Part shown: positions 25,828-37,800 of the stretch, piece after piece | How the letters are laid out: each line of letters begins with the position of its first letter | Position numbering within the stretch: position 1 is the stretch's first letter | Assembly: GCF_019024325.1 (NCBI RefSeq) | Contig: NZ_JAFNJS010000001.1 | Location: 620,001 to 684,000, forward strand | Direction of reading: 5' to 3' | Length of the DNA stretch: 64,000 bases | From: Falsiroseomonas tokyonensis | Lineage (GTDB): Bacteria > Pseudomonadota > Alphaproteobacteria > Acetobacterales > Acetobacteraceae | The notes under the pieces: generated by a model | The model's database searches: none | What the model saw: only the letters and a program-made list of their open reading frames with translations | Told to the model about the DNA's origin: nothing | Position numbers and translations under genes: made by a program

Positions 25828-28800
25828 TCCCCCGCCTCCAGCCGCGCTGGCGCCAGGCGCGCGGCCAAGGCGCGGGCCAGGTCGCCGATGGTGGGATGTT
25901 CGAAGAACACGGTCGGGTCCAGCGCCAGGCCGAAGCGCCGCCCGAGCCGTTCCGCCGCCTGCAGGGCGCGGATGGAATCGAGGCCGATGGTCGCAAAAGC
26001 CACCTCCGCCCCCAGCCGCTCCGCCGGGATCTTCAGGTAGGCCGAAAGCACGGCACGCAGCGCGGCTTCGGTGTCATCCATGGGCGGGGCGGGCGCCGGC
26101 ACGGGTAGGGGCACCACCACGGCAGGCTCCGGCCGCGCGGGGGCGGCGCCGCGCAGATGGGCGATGTAGCTGGCCAGCTCGGCCTCGCTCAGCGCAGCGA
26201 GTTCGGCAGCGATGGCCTCACCCGGCGGCAGGGCGGCCGCATCGGCGGCGGCGCGATAGGCTTCGACGATGCGCGCCAGGCCGGCCGCCTCCGCCTTCAC
26301 CGCCGCCAGCTGCGCCGGGCCATCCGCCGCCAGCGCGCGGCCCAGCAGCGCGATCCCGTCGCGCGCGGTGAGCGGCGCCATGGCCTGCCGCGCCAGCGCC
26401 GCCAGCCGGGCGGGGGTCGCATGGCGGTCATAGGCCCATTGTGGCCAGGCAACTGCCACCGTGCGGCCCTGCCGCTCGCCGCGCAGCACCTGCGCCTGCC
26501 GCGCCTCCGCGAAGGCGCCCTGCCAGGCGCAGGCGGCGGCGTAATCCGCGCCGCCGGCCAGGCCGAACCAGCCGGCAAGGGACCCGCAGAGGATGAACCA
26601 GTCCAGCGGCTCCTCGGCCATTGCCGCATCCAGCGCCAGCGTGCCTTCCAGCTTGGGCGCCAGCACGCGCTGCAGCCCGGCCGCGTCCTTCTCCGCCAGC
26701 GGCCCATCCTCCACCGCGCGGGCCAGTTGCAGCACGCCCTGGAAGGCACCCAGCCGCGCGCGCAGCGCCGCCAGTGCCTGTTCCAGCGCCGCCGCATCCG
26801 TCAGGTCACAGCCGGCATAGGCCAGCTCCACACCCTCCACCCGTAGCTCGGCCAGCAGCGGCGCCACCTCCGCCTCTGGCCGTCGGCCGAGCAGGCCGAT
26901 GCGCGCGCCGGCCCGCGCCGCCTGCACCGCCAGCGCGCGGCCGACCTCGCCCAGCCCGCCGACCAGCAGATAGGCGCCGCCGGCGCGGAAGGGCGAGGGC
27001 GCATCGGCCATCGGGCGCGGCGCCAGCACCGGCAGGAAGCGCCGTCCGCTGCGCCAAAACACCTCCGGCGCCGTGGTCTCCGCCGTGCCCTCGATGCGGC
27101 AGATGGCGCCGAGCTGCGCGGCATCCGCCTCACCCTCCACGGCGATGCTGGCCACCGCGCCATCCGGTGCTTCCAGCAGGGCGGATCGCAGCAGCGCGGC
27201 GCAGGCGGCTTCCATCGCCGGCGCCTCCTGCCGATGCAGGCGTAGCAGGCGCAGCCGGTGCGCGAGGCCGCCGCGCTGCGCCGCGCGCAGCAGCGCCAGG
27301 CAGCGCGGCAGCAGCGCCTCGGCCGGCAGCGCATCCACCACCACCAGCGGCGGCAGGGCGCCCTGCGGGTCCAGCCGCGCGATCTGACGCAGCGCCGCCT
27401 CCTCGCTCTCCGCCACCAGGTTCGGTCCGGGCCATGCGGCACCCAATGCTGCGGCCAGCGCGGCATCGGCGGTCAGCACCAGCAGCAGGCCGGCGCTGCT
27501 TCTGGCCTCGGGCAGCTTCACCTCCTGCCAGCCGCGCGCCAGCAGATGCAGGGCAGTGCTGTTCTGCGGCGCCGCGGCCTCCGGCAGCCAGATGCGCTGC
27601 CGGGCGAAGGCGGTACCCGGAAGGTCGAGCGGTGTGGGCGGCGGGTCCGGCGTCAGCCCCTGCCAGTCGATCTCCGCCCCTTCCACCCAGAGGCCGGCCA
27701 GCGCCGGCAGGTCGCGCGCCTTCAGCAGGCCGCGCAGCAGCGCCTGGCCTTCCGTGGTTTCGGCCAGCATGCGCGCCGTGGCGCTGGCCGTGCCGCCGCG
27801 CGTCAGGCCCTGCGCCGCGGCGCCGGCGGCCACCGCCCGCAGCCCGCCCCGCAGCCCTTCCAGGTCCCGCACCAGCAGCACTGCCCGCACGGCCTGGGCC
27901 ATGCGGCCGACCCGCAGGGTATGCGCGACCGCGGCCAGGTCCGGCACGCGGTCCAGCGCCGCCAGCAGCCGCTGCGCCAGGTCGCGCAGCGCCGGCTCGT
28001 CCACCGCGGAGAGCGGCACCAGCTCGGCCAGCGGCGCCGCCTGCAGCTGCGGCGCAGCGGGCGCCTCCTCCAGGATCAGATGCGCATTGGCGCCGCCGGC
28101 GCCGAAGGAGCTGAGCCCGGCCCGGCGCGGCGCCCCCGGCACGCGCGGCCAATCCTGCGCCGTGGCCGGCAGCCGGAAGGGCGTCGCGGCGAAATCGATC
28201 AGCGGGTTCGGCGTGGCGGCCTGCGGATGCGGCGCGATACGGCCGTGGCGCAGTTGCAGAAGCAGTTTTGTCAGGCCCGCGATGCCGGCGGCGGATTCGA
28301 GATGGCCGATATTGGCTTTCAGCGCGCCCAGCGCGACCTGGCGCCGGGCGCGCCCATAGCCTTCCAGAAGTCCCGCCACCTCGATCGGATCGCCGAGCGC
28401 GGTGCCGGTGCCATGCGCCTCCACCACCGCGATGCTCTCGGCCGGCACGCCGGCCTGCGCCAGCGCCGCACGGATGGCGCGCGCCTGGGCCTGTGGATTG
28501 GGCACGGTGAAGCCCGCGGTGCGGCCGCCGGAATTGATGGCGCTGCCCAGAATCACGCCCTCGATCCGGTCGCCATCGCGCCGCGCCGCCGCCAGCGGCT
28601 TGAGCAGCACCGCGCCCACCCCCTCGCCATCCACGAAGCCGTCGGCGCCCGCGCCGAAAGCCCGGCAGGCGCCGCCCGAGGCCAGCATCCCCGCCGCCGC
28701 CAGATTCGCCATCTGCCGCGGATGCAGGATGAGGTTCACGCCGCCCGCGATCGCCGCGCCGCATTCGCCGCGCCGGAGGCTTTCGCAGGCCAGGTGTATG

Positions 28801-31800
28801 GCGGTGAGGGAGGAGGAACAGGCGGTATCCACCGCCATCGACGGCCCGCCGAGATCCAGCAGATGCGAAACGCGGTTGGCGATCGACCAGAAATGCGACG
28901 CCCCGGCCTGCGCCTGCCCCGCCGCCCAGGCCTGGGCCGCATGCCACTGGTAGCCGGTATTCATCACGCCCACGAAGACGCCGACCGCGCCGCCGGCCTG
29001 GCGCGCCAGCCGTGCCGGCGTGGTGCCCGCCGCCTCCAGCGTGGCCCAGGCGGTTTCGAGGAACAGCCGTTCCTGCGGATCCATCGCCTCCGCCTCCAGC
29101 GGCGACAGGCCGAAGAAGAGCGGGTCAAACAGGTCCACGCCCTCGATCAACCCGGCCCAGCGCGGCGCGCCCTCCGCCCCGCCCCGCGCGGCCGGCACCG
29201 GCGCGATGGCGCTGCCGCCGGATTCGATCAGCTGCCAGAATTCTTGCGGATCTTCGCCGCCAGGGAAGCGGCCGGAGAAGCCGATGATGGCGATGGCGTC
29301 GCTGGTACCTTGCACACGCGGCGCGGGCGCGGGCAAGGGCGCGGCTGGTGCCTCATCCAGGAAGGCGGCGGCCTGGGCGGGATGCGCTTCCAGCAGATGG
29401 GTGGCGAGGCGGGCCAAAGTGTTCTGCTCGAACAGCAGCGTCGCCGGCACATCCGGAAAATCCGCTGCGATGCGGTTGCGGATATCGAGTGCCGTCAGCG
29501 ATTCCAGGCCCCAGCCATCGAAGGGCTGGTGCAGCCGCATCTCCTCCGCCGGCAGTCTCAGCACCGCTGCGAAATGCCCGCGCAGCAGTGCCACGAGGCG
29601 TGGCGGCAGGATGGTGGGCGCGGCCTCCGTCACCGGGGCCGCGGTCGCCGGTGCGGGCACCGCAATGGGCACGGCTGCTTGCGCCAGGCGGCCCAGGATC
29701 AGCGATTGCCCGCCTTCCTCCGGCGTCAGCGCCGTGACATCCGAGAAGCCGGCATCCCGGAACAGCGCCTGCCAGCGGGCGGCATCGGCCAGCGGCGTGC
29801 CTGGCAACCGGCCAGGCTCCGCGGCGCCACGCCACCAGCCCTCGGTCAGGCCGAAGACGATGGTGGCGAAATCCTGCGGTCGGGTCACCTCGTTCACCGC
29901 CAACAGCCCGCCCTGGCGCAGCAGTGGCGCCAGGCGCTTCAGCGTGGCGGGCAGGTTTTGGGTCGCATGCAGCACATTGGTGGCAATCACGGCATCGAAG
30001 CCGCCCTGCGGAACACCGTTCTCCGCTGGGCTGCGCTCGGCGTCATAGAGCGCGGTGCGGATGCCGGGAAAGCGCGCCTCTGCCCGCGTCAGGAAGTGGC
30101 GCGAGACATCGGTGAACCAGTATTCCGCACCGGCCTCGCGCAGCAGCGGCCAGAGCGCGGCGGTGGTGGCGCCGCTGCCGGCGCCGATCTCCAACACCCG
30201 CAGCGGCCGCGCCGTGGCCACGGCCTGGGCCAGCAGCGTATTCAGCCGATCCGCCACGGGATTGCCGGCATAGGCGCCTTCCACCAGCGCGGTCTCGGCG
30301 CCGGGGAAGAGCACCTCCACCGGATCGACCTCGCCGCGCAGCAACGCGGGGTAGCGATCCAGCACCGCCTGCAGCAGCGCCAGCGGACCCGCGAGGCCGG
30401 GGCCTTCGGGCGTCGCGCCCGCTTCCGGGGCAGGCGGGAAGCGCCAGAGCCCGTCGTCGTTGCGCGCCAGCCCGTCCCGCGCCAGCAGCTCCAGCAGCGC
30501 GGCGAAGAGCGTCGCATGGCGCGGCGCGATGCCAAGGCGCCGCGCGAGCCCCGCTGGCGTCGCCGCCCCCGGCAGGCCCATCCCATCCAGCACCGCGCGC
30601 AGCCGCAGCCGGCCCCAACGTTCCAGCGCGGCGAAGGCGGCGACGGAGGGTGCCAGATCGGCGTCTCCCGCCTCGGCCGGCACGACGCCCAGCTGCGCCA
30701 GCGCCGAGGCCTCGGCCTTCACCGCCACCACCGCATCGGCCTCGCCGCCCAGGATGGCGCCGAGCTGGGCCATGCCGTCGGCGGGCAGGATGGGGTGCAC
30801 GCCCAGCCGCGCCAGCCGCGCCTGCGTCGCCGCATCCGCCACCGCGCCGACCTGCCCCCAGAGGCCCCAATGGATCACCAGCCGCCGCCAGGGCGCTTCG
30901 CCCTGCCGCAAGGCCGCAGCGGCGAAGCTGGAGCCGGCGACGTAATTCGCCTGGCCCGCCGCACCCGGCAGGGCATTGGCCGAGGAGAAGAGAATCACCG
31001 CCCGCGGCGGCACCGGCTCCGCCGCCAGCGCCGCTTCCAGCGCCAGCGTGGCTTCCGCGCGCGGGGCGAAGGCGGCGCGGAAATCGGCCTCCGTCATCCG
31101 GGCGAGCGCGCCATCGCGCAGCACCAGCGCGGCCTGCACGGCGTAGTCCACCGGGCGGCCCCAGGCGGCGCGGAGTTCTGGCAGCAGGCGGCGCAGCGCC
31201 GCTTCATCCGTCGCATCCGCGGCGAAGTGGCGGATCTGCGGGCCCAGCGGCTGCGACGGCGCGCTGCGGCCGACCAACGCGATGCGCGCCTCCGGATGCT
31301 GCGCCAGCCTTTCGGCCAGCGCCAGCCCGATGCCGCCGGTGCCGCCCACCACCAGCCAGACCGCGCCCGGTGGCAGCGGCGCCTCCGCCAGCGGGACTTC
31401 CTCCAGCACCAGCTGGCGCCGCGCCGTGCCCTGCCAGGCCACTTCGCGCGCCGGGGCCTGGCCCGGCTCCGCCGCCAGCCGCGCCGCCAGATCGGGCGCC
31501 GCCAGCGCCGCGGCATCGGCGCGCAACAGTGCGACGGAAAGCATGGGCCATTCCAGCGCCGCGCATTTCGCCAGGCCGAAGAGCGAGGCGGCGACGGGCG
31601 TATCGGCCGCGGCCAGCACCGTCAGGCCGAGCGGTTGGCGCAGCCGCCCGGCGCGGTCCAGCGCCTGCAGGGTGGCGAGCAGCGCCAGCGCCGGCGCGGC
31701 GGGGTCCTGCGCCGTGGCGGGCGCCAGCCAGACCAGCCGCGCGCCCTGCGGCACGCCATCCGCGCCGAGCCGCGGCAGATGCGCGAGCGCGGCCGGCACC

Positions 31801-34800
31801 GCGTCGCAGCCCGCCAGCAGCAAGGGAATCTCCACAGGCCCCGGTGCCGCGACCGCGCGCCAGACGGGCCGGAAGGTGCTGGCTGCGAGGTCGGGCGTCA
31901 CCACGGGCAGCGCGGGGCTTGTCGCCGTGGCCGGCGCGGGGCTTGTCGCCGTAACCGGCGCGGGCCGGGTTGCCAGCCCGCACAGCCGCAGCAGCGGCGC
32001 CCCCGCCGCATCCAGCGCGGCGATGTCGAAAAGCCCCTCCGCCAGGTCGCCACGGCGGCGCCCAACCACCTGCCGCGCCTGCGTCACATCGCCCAGCCGC
32101 TGCAACCCCGCCAGGGCGAAGGGAATCCGCAGGGCCGGCGCCTCGCCCGCCGGCGCCAGGCCGATCAGCGCCTGGAAGGCGGTGTCCACCAGCGCCGCCA
32201 GATTGTCAGGGGCACGAATGCGCGCGCGGATGGCGGTGCCGTCCGTCTCGACGGAGTCGAGCAGCGAGAGGCTCGGCCCATACTCCAGTCCCAGCGCCCG
32301 CAGCCGCGCGGAGATCGCCGCCGCATCCAGACGCTGCGCCACCGAGTCCGGCCCCGCAACCTCGACGGCCACGGTACCTCCGATTCGACCCCGAACGAGC
32401 GGGCCCGCCTCATCCGCAACGACGAAGCCCTCGCCCTCCCGCCGCAGGCGCAGCGCCAGCCCGGCCTCCGGCACATCGGCGCGGCGCAGCCAGGTGATAT
32501 CGGTGAGCGTCGCGGCCTCGGGCGCCGCCTCCAGCGCCATTTGCAGAAGCGCGGCGCCGGGCAGCAGGTGGCGGCCGGCCACGACATGGTCGCGCACCAG
32601 CGCATCTTCCCGCCGCCAGAGCCGCGATGCGCCGGCTTTCTCGATCCAGTGCCGCTCGCCGAGGAAGGCGCGCGGCGGCAAGGGCACGCGGCGGAGCAGC
32701 GGCGCGGGCCAGGTGATCTCCGCCCCCGCGACGAAGCCGCGCGCCAGGGTTTCGAGCGTGGCGCCCGGCGGCACCGGCGGCGGCGGCGGCGCATCCTCCT
32801 CCGCCACGCCGTGGTGCAGGCCTGACGCATCGCCCGCCGCAAAAGCGGCAAAGCGCGCGGCGGCCTCGGCGACCTCCGCGGCCACGAAGGCGAGCCGCAC
32901 CGGCAGCGCCTCCCGCCCCCATTGCAGCGTTGCCGCGATATCGGCCAGCGCATGACCGCAGCCCGGCAGGGCCGAAGCCAGCCGCGCCGCCGTGGCGCGC
33001 AGCTGCGGCAGGGTGCGGGCCGAGAGCACCAGCAGCGCGGGGCCCTCGCGCATCGGCAAGGCTGCGCGGATCGGCGCTTCCTCCACCACCAGATGCGCAT
33101 TGGATCCGCCGGCACCGAAACCGCTCAGCCCCGCGCGCAAGGGCGCCGTGCCCGTCCATGGCGCGCCGTCATGCTGCAGCCGGAAGGGAGACCGCGCAAA
33201 ATCGATCTTGCGGTTCGGGCCACCAAAACGCGGCATCGGCGGCAGCCAGCGATGCCGCATTTGCAGCACAAGTTTCAAAAGCCCGGCGACGCCCGCCGCT
33301 GCCTCCATATGCCCCATGGTGGCCTTGATGGAGCCGAGCGCAACGGACCCGCGCACCACCCCCTCGCCATAGGCCGCGCTGAGCCCCGCCACCTCCACCG
33401 GATCGCCCAACGCCGTGCCGGTGCCGTGCGCCTCGACCAAGGAAATCTCCGCCGGCTGCACACCGGCGCGCCCCATCGCCGTGCCGATCACCTCCGCCTG
33501 CCGCGCCGGGCTCGGCACGGTATAGCCATTGGTGCGGCCGCCATGCGCCACGGCGCTGCCGCGGATCACCGCGTGGATCGCATCGCCATCTGCCAGCGCC
33601 TGGGCCAGCGGCTTCAGGATGACGGCGCCCACCCCCTCGCTCGGCACATAGCCGTCGCCGCCCTCCGCAAAACTGCGGCAGCGGCCGTCACTGGAGGCGA
33701 AGCGCCCTTCCTGGAGACCCACGAATTTCAGCGGATGCAGCGCCAGGTTGACGCCGCCCGCGATCGCCACCGCGCAGTCTCCGTCGATCAGCGCGCGGCA
33801 GGCCAGGTGGATGGCGGTGAGCGAGGCGGAGCAGGCGGTATCCAGCGCCAGGGATGGCCCGCGCAGATCCAGCGCATAGGAGACGCGATTTGCGATGGAC
33901 CAATAGGGTGCGGCACCGGAGACAGGATTGCCCTGCGCATGCTGGTCCGCGACGCGCAGCGCATAATCGCCATACATGACGCCGACAAAGACGCCACCCT
34001 GCCGCGCGGGCCCGGCGAGGCTCGCGCGGGTATGGCCCGCATCCTCCATCGCCTCCCAGCAGGTTTCGAGGAACAGCCGCTCCTGCGGATCCATCCGCGC
34101 GGCCTCGGCGGGGGAGATGCCGAAGGAGAGCGGATCGAAGCGATCCACCTGTCGCAGGAAGCCGCCCCGCGTGGCGCCACCGCTGCGCACCGCGTCCCAG
34201 CGTTCCGGCGGAATATCGCGGATCACCTCCCGCCCCGCGCGCAGATTTTGCCAAAATTCTTCGAGCGTGTCGGAGTCCGGAAAACGCCCGGCCATGCCGA
34301 TGATGGCGATGTCCTGCGGGCGCGTGGCAGGTTCCGGCGCCGACTGCAGCGTGGGCTGCACGACCTCGCGCGACGGCAGCGCCGCCGCCAGGCTGCGCAG
34401 CGTGCGATGGTCGAACAGAAGCGTCGCCGGCAGCTTCGTGCCGAGCGCCTGTTCCAGCTTCGCCGTCAGCTTGGTGACCAGGATAGAATCGATGCCGTAA
34501 TCCTCGAAGGCGCGATCGGGGCGCAGCCGATCGGGCGGCATGCCCGCGGCCTCCGCGAAGATCGCGGTGACGAGGTCGAGCGTGGAGGCGGTGGCATCCA
34601 CCACCCGCGCCGGCACGGCGGCTTCCTGCGGCTCCGCCTGGATAAAACGCGCGATGGCCGCACGATCCCCCGGCAGAACCAGCAGATGCGGGTGATCCAT
34701 CCCGAGCGCCGTCTCGAAGGCCGCGAGGCCGGCCGCGCTGCCAAGCGGCGCAATGCCGGTGGCGCTGGCGCGCGCCTCGGCCTCGCCCTCCGCGACGGAC

Positions 34801-37800
34801 ATGCCGCCCGCCGCCCAATAGGGCCAGGCGATCGAGAGGCTCACCCCCGGCCCCTGCCGTTGCGCCGCAAAAGCATCGAGGAAGGCATTCGCCGCCGCAT
34901 AGCCCGCCTGCCCCGCCGCGCCGAAGGACCCGGCGAGGGAGGAAAACAGCGCGAAGAAATGGAGCGGATCCTGCCGCGTCGCCGCATCCAGCGCACGCGT
35001 GCCGGCGAGCTTCGGCGCCAGCACCGCGCGCAGATCGGCCTCCGCGAGATTTCGAAAAAGCCCGTCCCGCTGCACGCCCGCCGCCTGGACCACACCCTGG
35101 ATCGGCCCGAATCTTTGGCGCGCCAGCTCCAGCGCCGAGGCCACCGCATCCGCATCGGTCAGGTCGACCTGGAGGTGCAGCAGCGCGTCATCCGGCACCG
35201 CGTCACGCCGTGAGCGGCCGAGCACGATCACCTTGGCCTGCCATCGCTGCACCAGGTGCCGCGCCAGCAGCTGGCCGATGCCGCCGGCGCCACCCGCCAG
35301 CACATAGACGCCACCGCGTCGCAGCCGCGTGGCGCCCTCGCCCGGCACGAAGGCCCAGCCACGCGCGGTGCCGTCCAGCGCCAGCCCGGGCGCGAGCGGC
35401 AACGCCAGCGCGCGCGGCACCCAGTCCGCCGGCGTGCCGTCGGGCGGCACCGCCAGGCTGCCGAGACGCAGCCGGCCGCTCTCCTTCGCGAGGGCCTGCG
35501 CCAGCCCGCCGGCCATGGCGCCCTCGGGCGAGCCGTCATGCAAGTGCAGCAAGGCGCAGGGCGTGTCGCCCGGAGTCGCCAGAAGCGCACGCGCCAGCGC
35601 GGCGAGGGAGAAAAACCCCGCCTCGCCATCGGCGTGGTGCCAGATGCACGCGGGCGGCGCCGGGAGCCCCGCCAGCAGCGCCGGCCAGCCGCCTGATACC
35701 TCGGCTTGGGTCACCAGCCGCGGACGCCTTCCCAGCGCCTCCCACAGCGCCACATCGCCCAGCACCAGATCCGGCTCCGGTTGCGGCGCGGACGCGACGG
35801 GGCAGCGCACCGGCACCGCGAAATTGGGCGCCGGCTCCGCTTGGCGCAGGCGCAGCGCCAAATCCTCAAGCTGCGCCAGCACCGCGCCCTGCTCGTCCAG
35901 CAGCGCGATGTCGAGGCGCTGCACGCCTGCCTCGCTCGCCGGGCGGCGGCGGATATGCGCCCAGCAGGCGGCCGGCAGGCGGCGCGTGAGGGTCAGCCGC
36001 CCGAGGCCCATGGGCACCACGCCCTCCGGCAGGGCGCCGTCCCCCGCCAGCCCGATCGCCGCCTGCATCGCGCCATCCAGCAGGGCGGGATGCGCGAGGT
36101 ATTCGCCCGCCGGCGCCGCCTGCGGCACCGCGAGCCACGCCAGAACCTCCTCACCCGCCGACTGCAGGCTTTGAATGGCACGCAGCCCTGGGCCATAGAC
36201 AAACCCCGTCTCGGCGAAGCGGGTGTAGAGCGCCGCGCCCTGCTGCACCGGCCCGAGTCGGGACGCGATGCCGCCCGGCGTCTCACCCGCCGGCAGCGGC
36301 AACGCCGGCACCGCGCGGAACTGCGCATGCAGCACGCCATCCGGCCCGATCAGCGCAAAACCCTCGCCACGCGTCTCCAGCCGCGCAGCCTGCCCCGCAG
36401 CGGCGAAGGCGGGGGCGAGGAGGCGCAGATCGCCCACGGACTGGCCCGGTGCCGCGCGCAGCGCGAGATCCAGGATGGAAGCCGCCGGCAGCAGCGGACG
36501 GCCGTGCAGCAGATGGTCCGCCATCGGCCAGCCGGCGGGATCCAGGCTGAGCAGCAAGGGCGCCTGCACCACGCCCTGCGCATCGAAGCGCAGCCGCACA
36601 AAAGGGTAGCCCGGCAGGCCGAGACGTCGCGGCAGCGGCCCCGGAAACAGCCGCGCCCAGTCCCCATCCGCGCCCTGCCGATACAGCGCCGCAACCTGCT
36701 GCGCGGCGGTCGAGGCCGGCAGCGCCGCCAGCGCCGCCTCCGCCGCCGCCGAGGTCTCCGCCTCCACCGGCTCGGGCCTCGCCAGCGCCGCCTCCAGCCC
36801 AGCCAGGTCCCGCGCCACCACGGCCAGGCGATGCGCGAAATGGCTGCGGCCGGCAGCGAGGGTGAAGGCCAGGTCGCGCGGCGCGGCATCCGGATTCGAC
36901 GCGATCCAGCGCCGCAGGTCTGCCACCCGCGCGGCCAGCGCCTCCGCAGTTCTGGCGGAAAGCAGGAAGGCGAGGTCGCCCCCGCTGGCCTGGGTTGCGG
37001 GCAGGGCCGGCGCTTCCTCCAGCACCAGATGCGCATTGGTGCCGCTGAAGCCGAAGGAGGAGACGGTGGCACGGCGCGGCTGGCCCGCGCGGCACGGCCA
37101 GGGCTCGGCGGCCACTGGCACGCGGAAGGGCGCGCCCGCCAGCGGCAGCTGCGGATTCGGCGTGCCGAAATGCAGGCTGGGTGGAATGGTCTCGTGGCGC
37201 AGGGCGAGCAACGCCTTGATGAAGCCGGCGACGCCGGCCGCCGTCAGCGCATGGCCGATATTGGTCTTCACCGAGCCGATCGCCGTGCCGCCCGCCGGCG
37301 CCCCCGTCCCGAAGGCCGCGGCCAGCGCGCGCCATTCGATCGGATCGCCCAGCGGCGTGCCGGTGCCATGCGCCTCCACCAGCCCGATGCTCTGGGGCGC
37401 GATCCCCGCCCTCTCCCACACCGCGCGCTGCAACGCCGTCTGCGCAGGGCCGGAGGGCGCGGTGATGCCGCTGGTGCGGCCATCCTGGTTGATGCCGGAG
37501 CCGCGGATCACGCCCAGCACGCGATCCCCCGCCGCCAGCGCCTTGGCCAGCGGCTTCAGAACCACCACGCCCACACCCTCGCCGGGGACGAAACCGTCGG
37601 CGCCGGCATCGAAGGCGCGGCAGGCGCCGGTGGGGGAGGCCATGCCCGCATCGCGCAGGAACAGGTGCAGCCGGTCATCCGTCAGCAGCACGGAGACGCC
37701 ACCGGCCAGCGCCATCTCCGCATCGCCCGAGAGCAGGCTCTGGCAGGCGAGATGAATGGCGACGAGGGAGGAGGAGCAGGCGGTATCCACTGGCAGCGAG

